Shown here piece by piece: positions 36,101-43,218 of a DNA stretch of 64,000 nucleotides (position 1 is its first letter; each line of letters opens with the position of its first letter). The stretch covers positions 169,889-233,888 of the forward strand of contig JBGTKP010000033.1 in the NCBI GenBank assembly GCA_041744575.1, written 5' to 3'. The notes beneath the pieces were generated by a model. That model saw only the letters and a program-made list of their open reading frames with translations. It ran no database searches and was not told the origin of the DNA. A program made the translations under genes and the position numbers. The stretch comes from JTS-RE37 sp041744575 (GTDB taxonomy: Bacteria > Bacteroidota > Bacteroidia > Flavobacteriales > Flavobacteriaceae).

Positions 36101-37757
36101 CCGGCTCTTCATAGATCCGGGAAATCCTTCTGTAGGATTTGATGTTGATGCTTTTGAGGCCAATGAAGCAATGGCAAAACAGCTGTATACCATTACACTT
36201 AATGGCAGTGGTGTTGGAACCATTCCGGTAGTCCTTACCCAGACATCCGGAGCGTCAGGAACTCCAAATGGCGGATTAAATCAATTTATAGCGGTGACTA
36301 CAGGACCAGGCGGCATCAACAGTTTGGGGTCTAATGTTCTGGTTCTCGAATTTGATCCGAATGTAGTAATTGCACCTTCCGCTCTTGTGGAGATTACCCC
36401 AGGGAGCGCATTGGACGCCAGCACTTTCAGTGGCAATAGCTTTCAGGTCACCAATACCTCTACCGGCAATGTACAGATAACAGGGATCTCATTCGATTTA
36501 AGTACGGCCATTTATCCTGATATGGTATTTGATCCGACAGGTGCCGGGGGTGATGAGACCGCGAGCTGCTTTACCCCAAATAGCGGAACAACCGCTGTTG
36601 GACTGGTGGCGCCGGCGAATCCTTGTACCACGCCCTTTAGTCAGCCCAGGAATGGCGGATTTGATGTGTTGAGTATTGCCTTTACGAATTTTGATCCTCT
36701 GGAACAATTCGATTTCACAACAGATGTAGACCCGAACAGTATTCAGGGCGTTCCCGGGGCAGGTAATGCCGGCGCAGTTTCAGGTGCAGAACTCATAGGA
36801 GCCACCATAACAATCACCTTCAGTGACGGTAGTATCCTCTTAGGAAGCCTGTATGAAGACGGAAGTCTGGGTGGCGGACAGGTAGTAATCGCAGCAAATC
36901 CACCGGCAGCACCAGCCATATTGATCAGCGGAATCGGAGCAGGTCCGGCGACGGTCAGCGACCTCAACCAGACCGTTACGGTCACAGGGACACCGGGGGA
37001 TGCAGTTTCCCTGCTTCAAATGGATTCCAGGCTATATATCGCGTCAGGAGGTGATCCGTTCAATGTACCTGATGTCACTTACTATGCCAATGAGGCAATG
37101 TCCGGCAAAACACTGTATACGGGTATTATAGGCGCAGGGGGTACGCTTGACATCCCTGTGACCCTCCTTGTAACGACGGGAGCATCAGGGACGCCGGACG
37201 GCGGTCTTAATCAGTTCCTGGCTGTAACTTCGGCGGCAGCCTACTCGGTGGACCAGCAGGTGAGCAGTATTTCCAATCCGGTAACCCTGCTCTATGACCC
37301 TGACGCAGATGCTACCCTAACCATATCATATACATTGCAGGGAAGGACCGATCATTCAACAGCACTAACGGTTGACTTTTTTGAGGAAGGCTCCACTATT
37401 GCGGTATATGAATTCACACCCTCGGGATCACCGACAGGGGAGGTGAATGTTACCGGGGTATCCCCCGGCACGTATCTCGTGGCTGTAAAATCCGGTAATT
37501 ATTTACAAAAAGTGGCTACGTTAAATGTCGCAGCCGGCGGGAATTCAGTGAGTGTCGGGCAACTGCTTGCGGGAGATGCAAACAATGACAATGCGGTGAC
37601 ATTGGAAGACTTCTCATTGCTGTCCGATTCTTTTAATCTTGGGCTCGGAGAGACCTCCTATAATCCAGCCGCTGATTTTAATGGGGACGGGGCAGTAACA
37701 TTAGAAGATTTTTCTCTCCTTGCTTCTAACTTTAATGTGGAAGGGGAAGCACCGTAA
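27186..37757 (+). CDS. Giant secreted dockerin protein with sorbosone-dehydrogenase propeller, malectin and kelch modules
   Basis: 3523 aa. Start ATG 27186 was preferred to the TTG at 27159, which overlaps the previous gene; a signal peptide (LLIFPLAFLVLYGMRLEAQ) follows. Modules: glucose/sorbosone-dehydrogenase-like propeller (about 48-595), Asp-rich thrombospondin-3-like calcium stretch (595-672), ConA-like region (to 922), cadherin-like Ig, malectin (1017-1188), Ig, malectin (1293-1468), kelch propeller (1475-1773), Ig, malectin (1885-2068), two 334-residue units (2073-2739), two 320-residue units (2743-3375), an X-type beta-sandwich (3376-3458) and a C-terminal type I-like dockerin with two calcium loops (GDANNDNAVTLEDF and ADFNGDGAVTLEDF). 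No T9SS sorting domain is present. It follows the cohesin giant in one transcript that ends at the terminator at 37784. Probably surface-held through cohesin binding; the ligand is likely a glycan, but the substrate is unknown. Confidence 0.87.
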   Translation: MKMKKIFLKEIWNLITAFRTFSSTSRLLIFPLAFLVLYGMRLEAQSFSQSSLDLGAGGIGPATSLMFGPDGRLYVLQLNGTINIYTVQRDGINDYTSIASEVLLLVKNIPNHNDDGTSNGGNNREATGITLAGTAANPVMYVTSSDSRVGGPGGDLNLDTNSGVITRITWNGSAWIAVDIVRGLPRSEENHATNGLEFVVINGTDFLIVSEGGHTNAGSPSDNFAWTTEYALSAAMLSINLTMLEAMPILNDGVRDFIYDIPTLDDPTRENVSGSGSPASEDPDDAGYSSIDVGDPWGGNDGLNQAMLIIDGPVQIFSPGYRNTYDLVITQDGKVYNTDNGANGGWGGLPVNEGVDGTVTNGYISSEPGSTSAVGGEQVNNVDHLTLITTNIQTYEFGSFYGGHPAPIRANPAGAGLFTNPTANAINGNEVFRTLMYDPNGSRPGSTNNAAIALPANWPAVPLSLANPVEGDWRGPGISNPDGPNDVLTTVWGTNTNGIDEYTASNFAGAMQGDLIAGFSSEALRRVQLNPDGSLETLTNVFLSNLGGNPLGITCNSDSDPFPGTIWVATQSGAVKVFEPQDFVICILPGEAGYDPNGDNDSDGYTNQDEIDNMLPDQTVEEVICNGGNQPNDFDKEVSGIRVSDLNDPDDDADGIPDANDPFQIGDPLDNGSDAFSLPVLNELFSGNPALKGYLGLGFTGLMNNGAANPNWLLWLDRRDDPSDPNTNDILGGAVGAMTMQMTAGTALGAENTQEKGFQYGVNVDQTTGGFTVESRLISLSDALQLYHPASPANGELGIFMGDGSQANYIKMVISKTGITAVQEINNVAQTPLSTAIPSGNRPQDQVLLYFIVNPVTGIITLQYQFDEQPAVILGTITAEGSILNAIQNSGTSLAVGLTGSSNAAGEEVEGTWDYLFVQGSQPTIEQEIPDLSQLSGASPTSFNLDEYFSDDGGDSGLTYSIVTNSNPAISAIVEENFLNLQFPASPASSNITVRATDEVSLFIEQTFNVSVSDEAVPLIRIRANGATISATDAPNPDWIGITGANAQSGSFNGIDYAVNTGTLSTQNTANRHSSLPVYVPQAIFANERYDVTTAPEMAWTFELPNGPYVVRLYMGNGFAGTSSPGQRVFDISIEGAIVENDLDLVSTFGHQFGGMLEYPVNLTDNVLNILFSHVVENPLINGIEILGNGSTIHPPISVAPIASQSHQEGDLVNLTVNASGGDPNENFSFSASGLPNGLQIEPTTGLIFGTLASGSSGASPYNTSVTVSKPSDAPVILNFNWNVLDPAVSGGILYRVNAGGQLTASNDSAPISWSEDQASSGANGTAGNGTPSLYVNSGTEDATFGAALPGSFTNNTGYPNSLFATERYNTLAVPNNMQWNFPVSNGTYTVNLIFAEIWTGAQTAGIRVFDVMIEGQELLTDFDQTAAYGWATAGVESFDIIVTDGNLDIDFIQGVQNPSIKAIEIRSATPTVADQWTNITNVTEHIPRHENSFVQAGNKFYLFGGRESADVTEIYDYNSNTWTAAASTAPFEFNHFQAVQYQGLIWVIGAFKDNDSPENPADNIYVYNPATDVWIQGPAVPVLRKRGSAGLVVYNNKFYVIAGNTTGHAGGYIPWFDEFDPATGTWTPLTDAPRARDHFHAAVVGNKLYVLGGRLSGGPGGTFAPLIPQVDVYDFGTNSWSTLPAGSNLPTPRAASSTVTFQGKVVVIGGEGNGQAYTNTDALDVSTGSWTSLDPLNNPRHGTQGIVSGNGIWTTSGSPNQGGGNQNKMEVYGMDNPGGSTLVAGTLSIPGPLSIPAGSTEQLTISNSGGNQGIFVSDIAINGSGASNFTVVSATSFLIPSGGSSIVQIQHTGSSEGDVASLVFESGSGGVGSLNVTSGPESSDVLYRVNAGGPLVAATEAETPDWDTDQGSFGTAGNSPYLINSTSDGGVFDQSSASAYQGAINMSHPSLPPGTPASIFTTERFDAVEAPEMLWQFPVPVNTAVEIRLYFAELFNEIDAAGQRVFDVSLEGTVPVGFNDIDPFGTAGALGAFMVSHRATITDGTLDLQFIHGTENPALKAIEIVDVSETSSGIAPVVTNPGVQVSVDGDAVNLQILASDTNSDPCGPLTYEALNLPPNLSINPATGMISGTLTAGSGTGGSGAFIEDDGLVVMQAETDFADLSGGWNFTTVGGDNFLSATGDHFSVPDGQTVVKNIQISTPGVYRFHIKSDITGTVTTDENDTWFKIENTPDVHFFTVQGGALENTQQFLNELGNPASTTRILHYPAGNAQGRSNFGSENPGSQGYFKVYRSGAGGNKWSTFTIDNRSYPIYAYFPNPGTFALSMSERSAGHKIDKMALVHIDERFTGVNQALLNGYSESTQGAGNSPGASANSPYNITVSVTNACEPPLTTDVAFSWNVTATQAGIAPLVTNPGAQSGVDGESVSLQVIASDGNPDPCGPLTYEALDLPPSLSINPGTGLISGTLLSGTGGGTAGAFIEEDGLVLMEAETDFTESPGGWNSTIEGGVNFLSASSNHFSTPNGQTVLKSVQISTPGVYRFHIKSNITGTVTTDENDSWFKIDNTPDVHFFAVQGGALTGTQQFLNELGNPASTTKILHYPAGNAQGRSNFGSENPGSQGYFKVFRTGGGGNKWSTFTIDNNSFPIYAYFPNAGTFTLSMTERSAGHKVDKIALVHIDERFIDVNQTLLNGYSESTQAGGNTPGASSGSPYNITVNVTDACAPALTSQVSFTWNVTSSPVGNPSASIQITPGETLTASTFGNNSFIITNTGDDNIVNVTLNTITGHMMDVVFDPVGTAGDSVAKCLTNGNGNSPAQVGLTVTANGSGTANCATVFELPHNGLNNQEGYDALSLDFTDFNPAESFVFGVDMDPTSIKGDLTSGDAGSISGFELIGSTISVTFASGAIYTTSLYDEGSLGGSDAIISSASNALVSPTITVDGSAASRLVTVANQTVQINGQPNASVSLLRVDGRLFIDPGNPSVGFDVDAFEANEAMAKQLYTITLNGSGVGTIPVVLTQTSGASGTPNGGLNQFIAVTTGPGGINSLGSNVLVLEFDPNVVIAPSALVEITPGSALDASTFSGNSFQVTNTSTGNVQITGISFDLSTAIYPDMVFDPTGAGGDETASCFTPNSGTTAVGLVAPANPCTTPFSQPRNGGFDVLSIAFTNFDPLEQFDFTTDVDPNSIQGVPGAGNAGAVSGAELIGATITITFSDGSILLGSLYEDGSLGGGQVVIAANPPAAPAILISGIGAGPATVSDLNQTVTVTGTPGDAVSLLQMDSRLYIASGGDPFNVPDVTYYANEAMSGKTLYTGIIGAGGTLDIPVTLLVTTGASGTPDGGLNQFLAVTSAAAYSVDQQVSSISNPVTLLYDPDADATLTISYTLQGRTDHSTALTVDFFEEGSTIAVYEFTPSGSPTGEVNVTGVSPGTYLVAVKSGNYLQKVATLNVAAGGNSVSVGQLLAGDANNDNAVTLEDFSLLSDSFNLGLGETSYNPAADFNGDGAVTLEDFSLLASNFNVEGEAP
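33405..35402 (+). repeat. Two tandem 334-codon units: Ig domain split by an inserted carbohydrate-binding-like domain
   Basis: Units 33405-34406 and 34407-35402, offset 1002 bases. Each begins with GIAP-VTNPG and PCGPLTYEAL-LPP-LSINP-TG-ISGTL (first half of a putative Ig). It then holds about 220 residues starting EAETDF and running through VYRFHIKS, TDEND-WFKI, QQFLNELGNPAST, SERSAGHK / TERSAGHK. It closes with NSPYNITV or GSPYNITV and FSWNV/FTWNV, the second Ig half. DNA identity is visibly high, so the duplication is recent or kept alike. Confidence 0.85.
35415..37311 (+). repeat. Two tandem 320-codon modules of unknown type
   Basis: Units 35415-36374 and 36375-37311, offset 960 bases. 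Shared landmarks are ITPG--L-ASTF--NSF, MVFDP-G or VVFDPVG, FDVLSIAFTNFDP / YDALSLDFTDFNP, DPTSIKG / DPNSIQG, FELIGSTI / AELIGATI, Y-EGSLGG, VSLL--D-RL-I, and SGASGTP-GGLNQF-AVT. More diverged than the units before them. No named domain is recognised, though the first half resembles choice-of-anchor beta-sandwiches. Confidence 0.75.
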
Positions 37758-38237
37758 AATGCTGCGAAGTATTTTAATTCTTGAAAAGGCCGGGATATTC
37801 CCCGGCCTTTTCTGCGTACAGACCCTCTGAGCAAATACATCCTGGACTACAATGTTTGACAATAATGTGGCGTAATCCAGACCAGGTTAGGTAGCACGGG
37901 GCCAATCCTGATTTACCGGTAAACCAGCCGCCTGAAGATGGCGGCCTGAGAAAATGACTGACTTCATTGGCCTGAAAGCAGACGGGAATCAGGCGAGATT
38001 AAAAGGTAGTCGTCAATCATTGCTGACAAAGTTGTGACCGTTTATTAACTATTTATCAAGGAAGTAGTCGAATAAAGGTAAGAATATTCTTATATGATGA
38101 AATTTGAGGCTTAAGCACTTGGTAATGCGATGCTTATTTCAGCATTCGGGACTAACATTTTATCTGATAAAACCAAACCTTTTTATTAAATCCTCGTAAG
38201 TATGCATTAGAACTTTAAACTCTTGAACTATTAGATT
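37758..38237. other. 480-base intergenic region with terminator and inverted repeats
   Basis: Besides the terminator at 37784-37811 it contains a 12-base palindrome TTTACCGGTAAA (37912-37923), immediately followed by a perfect six-pair hairpin GCCGCC-TGAAGAT-GGCGGC (37927-37945), and a 14-base palindrome TAAGAATATTCTTA (38079-38092). No gene and no clear -7 element for the lipoprotein gene were found. Confidence 0.5.
37784..37811 (+). terminator. Intrinsic terminator of the cohesin/dockerin giant operon
   Basis: Perfect 11-pair stem AAAAGGCCGGG / CCCGGCCTTTT with a six-base loop (ATATTC), 26 bases after the dockerin gene stop. The A and T flanks make it able to work in both directions. Confidence 0.85.
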
Positions 38238-40178
38238 ATGAAAAAATTCTATTTAAACTGCATAGGACTGGCGGTACTGTTGGTTCTGGGCTTTACTTCC
38301 TGCGACAACGAAGATGTGCGATTGGCCGATGATCCAACTGAATTACCCGGGGAAGAAGAGGATGGCCGAAGGGCGGAACTCTACGTAACCAACAATACAG
38401 ACGGAAATATTACGAAATACGACCTTACGGCCGGAACTTCGATCACCCTGGAAACAGCTTCAACTGCCGCCGAGGGTATTTATTATGACCCGACAGCCGA
38501 TGTGGTTTATCAGGCCTCCAGGACTGCGCTGAGGATTGATGCGTATTCCGATGTTAGTACATTTATGGAGAATGCCAGTGCCGGCGAGTCATTCAGCAGT
38601 TCGGCTGATTTGGCAAGTCCAAGGGAAATGGCAGTCAGTGGGGACTACTTCGTAGTTTCGGACAATGGCTCCAATACCTTCTTCGTATATCAGAAGAGTG
38701 GTGACAGCTTTTCGCTAGCCAATACTTTTACCTTACCCTTTCCATTGTGGGGTATCACTTTCCGGGGAAAAGACCTCTATGCCGTGGTCGATACCACCTC
38801 AGATATGGTTATTTTTTATGATTTCTTTTCAAATACCACAGACGGTCCTTTAACTCCTTCCAAAAGAATTACAGTTGAAGGCCTAATCAGGACCCATGGG
38901 ATCACCTACGATAGTGCGGATGATGTTCTTGTACTAACAGATATCGGGGATGCTGCCAATGCTACTGATGATGGTGCGTTTCTGGTTGTTAATGATTTCG
39001 CAGGTAAAATCGACCTTCTTTCCGATGGGGATATTCTGACCAAAAGTCACCAGATACGAATTGAAGGGTCCAATACTTTAATGGGTAATCCGATTGACGT
39101 GGCTTATGATTCTGAAACCAATGCAGTCTATATTTCAGAGATCGGAAATGGAAAAGTTCTTGGATTTACAGGATTTAGCGCAGGGGGCAATATTGCTCCG
39201 TCGTTTCAGGCCGATTTGTCGATGGCTTCTTCCCTTTACTTTTCCAGTGATGAAACCGATGGCAATACGGGTGTAGAAACATTGGCATTCAGATCTGAAC
39301 TCTATGCGAACACCACCGCCAGCGGGGATGTATTTATATACGACGCCCTTAACGGTACGCAAAAAGTTATTACCGCAGAATCAGCTTCCTCTGAAGGAAT
39401 TTATTACAGTGGGCTGAATGACGCGCTCATCCACGCTTCCAGGTCTGATTTATTGCTGGAGTATTATTCCGATATCAGCATGACTTCCGACGGAGATATG
39501 GTAACTCCTGCTTTTGAAAGCAGCGCCGATCTGGTCAGCCCAAGGGAGATAGCGGTTTCAGGGCAGAAAGTGGTTGTTTCCGACAATGGATCGAGCAAGT
39601 TCTATGTATACACTTATACCAATGCCGCTTTTAACCTGGAAAACACCTTTACGATCAATTGCAACCTCTGGGGGATCACCTTTATGGGCGATGACCTGGT
39701 TGCCGTAGTAGATTTATCCGGTGATATTGTAGTATTCAATGATTTCCTTTCCAATACCACGGATGGTGTGCTGAACGCCGACAAGCAGGTAACGGTAGAA
39801 GGTATCGTCAGGACACATGGAATCACGTATAGCGCTTCTGATGATGTACTTTTACTTACTGATATTGGAGATGCGGCTAATACCGCAGATGACGGTGGAT
39901 TCCAGATTATCCCTAATTTCTTCAGTCTGATTGCAGCTACTGAAAATATGGGAACTATTGCGCTCAGCGCTCAGATCCGGGTAAGCGGCTCTGAATCACA
40001 AATGGGCAACCCTATTGATATCGCCTATGACAATAGATCAAAATCAATATTTATTGCAGAAATAGGCAACAGTAAGATTCTGGAGTTCAAAAATATCCCT
40101 GAAGGTGGTGGTAATATAGCCCCAAGTGAATCGATCGATTTCCCTTCTGCAGCTTCTGTATACATGTACAGTAACTGA
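38238..40178 (+). CDS. Outer-surface lipoprotein made of two duplicated propeller-like halves
   Basis: 646-aa predicted lipoprotein: signal peptide MKKFYLNCIGLAVLLVLGFTSC with lipobox cysteine at 22, followed by an acidic stretch (DNEDVRLADDPTELPGEEED) of the kind associated with surface display in Bacteroidota. The rest is two homologous halves of about 307 residues (from 38373 and from 39294), sharing EGIYY, A-SPREMAVSG / VSPREIAVSG, VVSDNGS, LWGITF-G-DL-AVVD, TVEG--RTHGITY, LTDIGDAAN and QMGNPIDIAYD / LMGNPIDVAYD. Repeated short blades suggest NHL/SMP-30-like beta-propellers. No enzyme motif is identified. It stands alone between the two cohesin/dockerin pairs and may be a cell-surface partner. 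Confidence 0.8.
   Translation: MKKFYLNCIGLAVLLVLGFTSCDNEDVRLADDPTELPGEEEDGRRAELYVTNNTDGNITKYDLTAGTSITLETASTAAEGIYYDPTADVVYQASRTALRIDAYSDVSTFMENASAGESFSSSADLASPREMAVSGDYFVVSDNGSNTFFVYQKSGDSFSLANTFTLPFPLWGITFRGKDLYAVVDTTSDMVIFYDFFSNTTDGPLTPSKRITVEGLIRTHGITYDSADDVLVLTDIGDAANATDDGAFLVVNDFAGKIDLLSDGDILTKSHQIRIEGSNTLMGNPIDVAYDSETNAVYISEIGNGKVLGFTGFSAGGNIAPSFQADLSMASSLYFSSDETDGNTGVETLAFRSELYANTTASGDVFIYDALNGTQKVITAESASSEGIYYSGLNDALIHASRSDLLLEYYSDISMTSDGDMVTPAFESSADLVSPREIAVSGQKVVVSDNGSSKFYVYTYTNAAFNLENTFTINCNLWGITFMGDDLVAVVDLSGDIVVFNDFLSNTTDGVLNADKQVTVEGIVRTHGITYSASDDVLLLTDIGDAANTADDGGFQIIPNFFSLIAATENMGTIALSAQIRVSGSESQMGNPIDIAYDNRSKSIFIAEIGNSKILEFKNIPEGGGNIAPSESIDFPSAASVYMYSN
38373..40168 (+). repeat. 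Internal two-fold duplication in the lipoprotein gene
   Basis: Half 1 begins at 38373 (AELYVTNN) and half 2 at 39294 (SELYANTT), offset 921 bases or 307 codons. Landmarks match along the full length, so the protein arose by a whole-domain duplication. Confidence 0.85.
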
Positions 40179-40212
40179 AAGACATTTAATCTGGGGATTA
40201 AATCAGTGATTC

Positions 40213-40237
40213 GGGCTGTCAGTTTATCTGATGGCCC
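40213..40237 (+). terminator. Terminator-like hairpin after the lipoprotein gene
   Basis: GGGCTGTCAG / CTGATGGCCC, ten pairs including two G-U, five-base loop, 35 bases after the stop codon. The T run behind it is weak (GTTTCC). Confidence 0.6.
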
Positions 40238-40423
40238 GTTTCCTATTAATGCCCGACTGCAGAGTAGCTTTCAGGAAGCAGGTTGATGCGAATTAATCCG
40301 ACATAATTTAAAACCGCCACGATTTTTTTACGTAAATACAAGTAAGAAAGGGGAGAAGTAGTTCCGTTCTTCCTTCAAACAGAAATGTTCAAGTTGTTAG
40401 TTGATAGTTGGTTATTTGACGAG

Positions 40424-40450
40424 AAACCCTGTGTAATCCACAGGGTTTTT
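40424..40450 (+). terminator. Strong intrinsic terminator without an obvious upstream gene
   Basis: AAACCCTGTG / CACAGGGTTT, ten perfect pairs, loop TAATC, followed by further T's. It ends no annotated coding sequence, as the lipoprotein stop is 246 bases upstream and already followed by another hairpin. Confidence 0.75.
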
Positions 40451-41127
40451 TATTCCGGCATACCGGGCCTATCATGAGTCTTCATATTCTTTTGGATGAA
40501 GTAGAGAACCTTTGGACCTTTCTTTTATTTGCGAACCCTGGAGGTCTGATGCTTCAGGCTGATCACATCCTGCGTAAAGATATTGTGAGATGAATCAATA
40601 ATCACAAAACAGAGCGCCACATGTAATCCACAATTAAACACACGGCAGAATTCCTCCTATAGCCGATTGATAGTTATTGCCGTGGTTAAATTTGGAGTAC
40701 TTTTCCCTCCCAATCACTGCTCAGTGCCACCATGAAAATATATAGGAATATACCTACCTACAGAGGCAATAAAAAGTTACAAAAATAGCCGCAAATACTT
40801 AAGTTATATCATTGAACTACACCTTAATAGGCGCCCTGTACTCCCTATTTTGTTCTCCGGAAAATATACCTCCTATTTCTTGACAATTATTTGGGTAGTT
40901 GGACGGTATTTGCAGCTTTTAATCGAATTATCTCAAATTATCAGAGAATATCTATCATTAATAGTAATCTTTATACTACCAAAGTTGCTATAAAAGAAGC
41001 GTTTAATAGTCTGAAAGGCTAAATTTATTTGGTTGTTGACGGCTATATATACTAACTCTCTTACGAACCTGTGGTTCCCTCAAAATGATTTTTGCTTTGC
41101 CCTAAATTCCGGAGGACTTCCTGCTCT

Positions 41128-43032
41128 ATGGCTTATTGTAAACCAGCCATGTGGACGTATTACTTTTCAATATTTATTAAGCGGGTGGATTTGTTACGCC
41201 CGGAGTTGCCGATTAGGCCGGGTGTTACAGGTTTGTCTGGACCGCGAATCGCAGGCAAGTCCGTTACTGCCATTTTCCCGCATATTTTTATCGGGAAGGC
41301 GCAATGGCGGTCAGTAAGATGGCTGGGTCCTATCCTTCTTTTATTTATCCTTGTAGTCCCCTGTTCCCAAACGCTTATGTCGCAGGTTGACCTTGCATTA
41401 TCCCCGGGGGAAAATACCGTGCAGGTTTCAGAGTCTTTTGAGGTAAGTGTGCGACTAAGTACGCAGAAGGCTCAAAAAGTAGATCTGGCAGAGGTCTACC
41501 TTCTTTTTGATCCCGTTTTATTGAAGGTTGAGGCTATTGTGCCCTTAGGTTCTGATCTCGGACAATCAATTTTTACTCCTACTTATGACAATGTCAAAGG
41601 GATGATAGGCTTTATAGGATCAACCGTTACTGGCTTTCCTGTAGGAAATCTGGAGTTGATACGAATTGTATTTAAAGTAAAGGCCGCCGGGCAAAGTGCA
41701 ATTTCCTTTTACGACCCCGCCGGCCCCGCCTCGACGATTGTAACTTTTAAAGGACTGAATGTCATCAATGCCACCTCAGGAGCTGCAGTTTCCACGCAAA
41801 CCACACCTTCCGGGTACTTCATGATGGTAGACGCCAACTCCGATACCCCGCTTTTCCCGATTTCTTCAGGCCTTCAGATCAGCAATAGCACCATTGGATC
41901 CTCACCGATGGGGATTGTATTTTATCCTGCCACACCACCCGGAAGCGTAAAGCTCACGCTTGGCGGTCCGGTCAGCAGGAGCCGGAATGAGGGGGTGGCA
42001 CCCTATTCACTATTCGGCGACATCAATGGCAATATTTCAGGAATTCCCTTTCCTGCCGGAAATTATACCCTGAATGCCGATCCAGTTACCGGACCCTCGG
42101 TGACAGTGCATTTTGAGATTGTTGACGGGGGCTCATTGAATCTCGCGCCGACAGCAATTGCCTCCGGAAATCCGGACCCGTCACTTGCTTTCAGGATCCA
42201 TTTCTCCAGTGATGGCTCAGTGGATTCTGATGGTTCCATAGTACACTATGATTGGGACTTTGGGGACGGCCAGACGTCTTCCCAACCAAATCCTTCCCAC
42301 ACCTACGCGACTGGGGGTTCCAAATCTTGCATTCTGACCGTGACGGATAATGACGGTGCTATGACCAATGCCACCATCACCGTCAATGCAGCAGATCCCA
42401 ATTCACTGAAAGTAAGTGGTTTTGATTTGATTGATGCCCTTACCGATGAGGATCTATCGCAGATTCAAACCAACGAGGTGATCAGCGGAAACAAGATTAA
42501 TATCCGGGCAAATACGCACCCGGGGCAGGCAGGCAGTGTCCGAATGGTATTATCAGGCCCGGTAAAAAGGACAACCATTGAGTCCGTTGCTCCATATACC
42601 CTTTTTGGGGATAGCCCTGGCCCGCCTCCGGATTATTATTCCAGGGATCTTCCGGATGGCCTATACAACCTTATTGCCACCCCCTATGAACTGTCCGGTG
42701 GGAAAGGTGCAGCGGGTCAGCCCTTAAGCCTCCAATTTACGGTAGGAAACCAGCAGAGCTCATTGAAACAAGGGGTACACGAGCTAAAAATGCATCCCAA
42801 TCCTGCCGTTGAGGTGGTAAGCATAGATTTTACCTATCCCGTGCCATTGGAGTACATTTCGATCTATGATACGGCGGGGCGACTTATTGAACATATCAGC
42901 GTGGGAAAAGGGTATAAGGAGGAATCTTACCTGCTCCGGTTGGAGGACCTGCCGGATGCGACCTATTTTGTCCGTATTCGGGATGCGGAAGGTATGGAAA
43001 TACAACGGAGACTGATTGTTAAACGCGATTGA
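41128..43032 (+). CDS. Cohesin-domain protein with T9SS type A sorting signal (short relative of the giant scaffold)
   Basis: 634 aa from ATG 41128. A TTG at 41092 and an ATG at 41149 are alternatives, and all give an unusually long n-region before the hydrophobic signal core (WLGPILLLFILVVPCSQTLMSQ). Modules: cohesin-like domain (about 86-229: VSESFEVSVRLST, VYLLFDPVLLKVEAI, IRIVFKVKAAGQSAI), an LVNA-type module (231-332), PKD with YDWDFGDG (340-424), a second LVNA-type module with NIRANTHPGQAGSVRMVLSG and YTLFGD (429-540), and a T9SS sorting domain (551-634: HPNPAVE, IYDTAGRLIEH, YFVRIRDAEG). The last three-quarters match the C-terminal end of the giant cohesin protein module by module. It precedes a second dockerin protein by 186 bases. 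Confidence 0.85.
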   Translation: MAYCKPAMWTYYFSIFIKRVDLLRPELPIRPGVTGLSGPRIAGKSVTAIFPHIFIGKAQWRSVRWLGPILLLFILVVPCSQTLMSQVDLALSPGENTVQVSESFEVSVRLSTQKAQKVDLAEVYLLFDPVLLKVEAIVPLGSDLGQSIFTPTYDNVKGMIGFIGSTVTGFPVGNLELIRIVFKVKAAGQSAISFYDPAGPASTIVTFKGLNVINATSGAAVSTQTTPSGYFMMVDANSDTPLFPISSGLQISNSTIGSSPMGIVFYPATPPGSVKLTLGGPVSRSRNEGVAPYSLFGDINGNISGIPFPAGNYTLNADPVTGPSVTVHFEIVDGGSLNLAPTAIASGNPDPSLAFRIHFSSDGSVDSDGSIVHYDWDFGDGQTSSQPNPSHTYATGGSKSCILTVTDNDGAMTNATITVNAADPNSLKVSGFDLIDALTDEDLSQIQTNEVISGNKINIRANTHPGQAGSVRMVLSGPVKRTTIESVAPYTLFGDSPGPPPDYYSRDLPDGLYNLIATPYELSGGKGAAGQPLSLQFTVGNQQSSLKQGVHELKMHPNPAVEVVSIDFTYPVPLEYISIYDTAGRLIEHISVGKGYKEESYLLRLEDLPDATYFVRIRDAEGMEIQRRLIVKRD

Positions 43033-43218
43033 TTACGCTCCCACATGTTCTCTGTGTACCGGCGACGAATCAGGGTTGCTCCTGACTTTCGACTCTCAAA
43101 GGTCATCGTATTTCATTGCCTGATTTGCATGCCAGGGCTCAGGATTCCGACTTAACGGCATACGACATTTTGCTGGAGGAATATTGGAAGTGAAAGTTTA
43201 AGGATAAAAGTAATTTAA
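43033..43218. other. Intergenic gap between second cohesin and dockerin genes
   Basis: 186 bases with no open frame, hairpin or -7 element that stands out. The two genes may be co-transcribed, but this cannot be settled from sequence. Confidence 0.4.

Larger units (their letters stand above)
40179..41127. other. 949-base intergenic region
   Basis: Contains two plus-strand terminator-like hairpins (listed separately), about 190 bases apart. Between them no open frame of note is found, so a small RNA ending at the second hairpin is possible. The rest (40451-41023) is A+T-rich without recognisable genes. A weak -7 candidate TTTATTTG is at 41024-41031 for the following cohesin gene. Confidence 0.45.

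Noticed and set aside
41033..41317. 94-codon plus-strand frame before the second cohesin gene
   Set aside because: Overlaps the better-supported cohesin frame and shows no domain.
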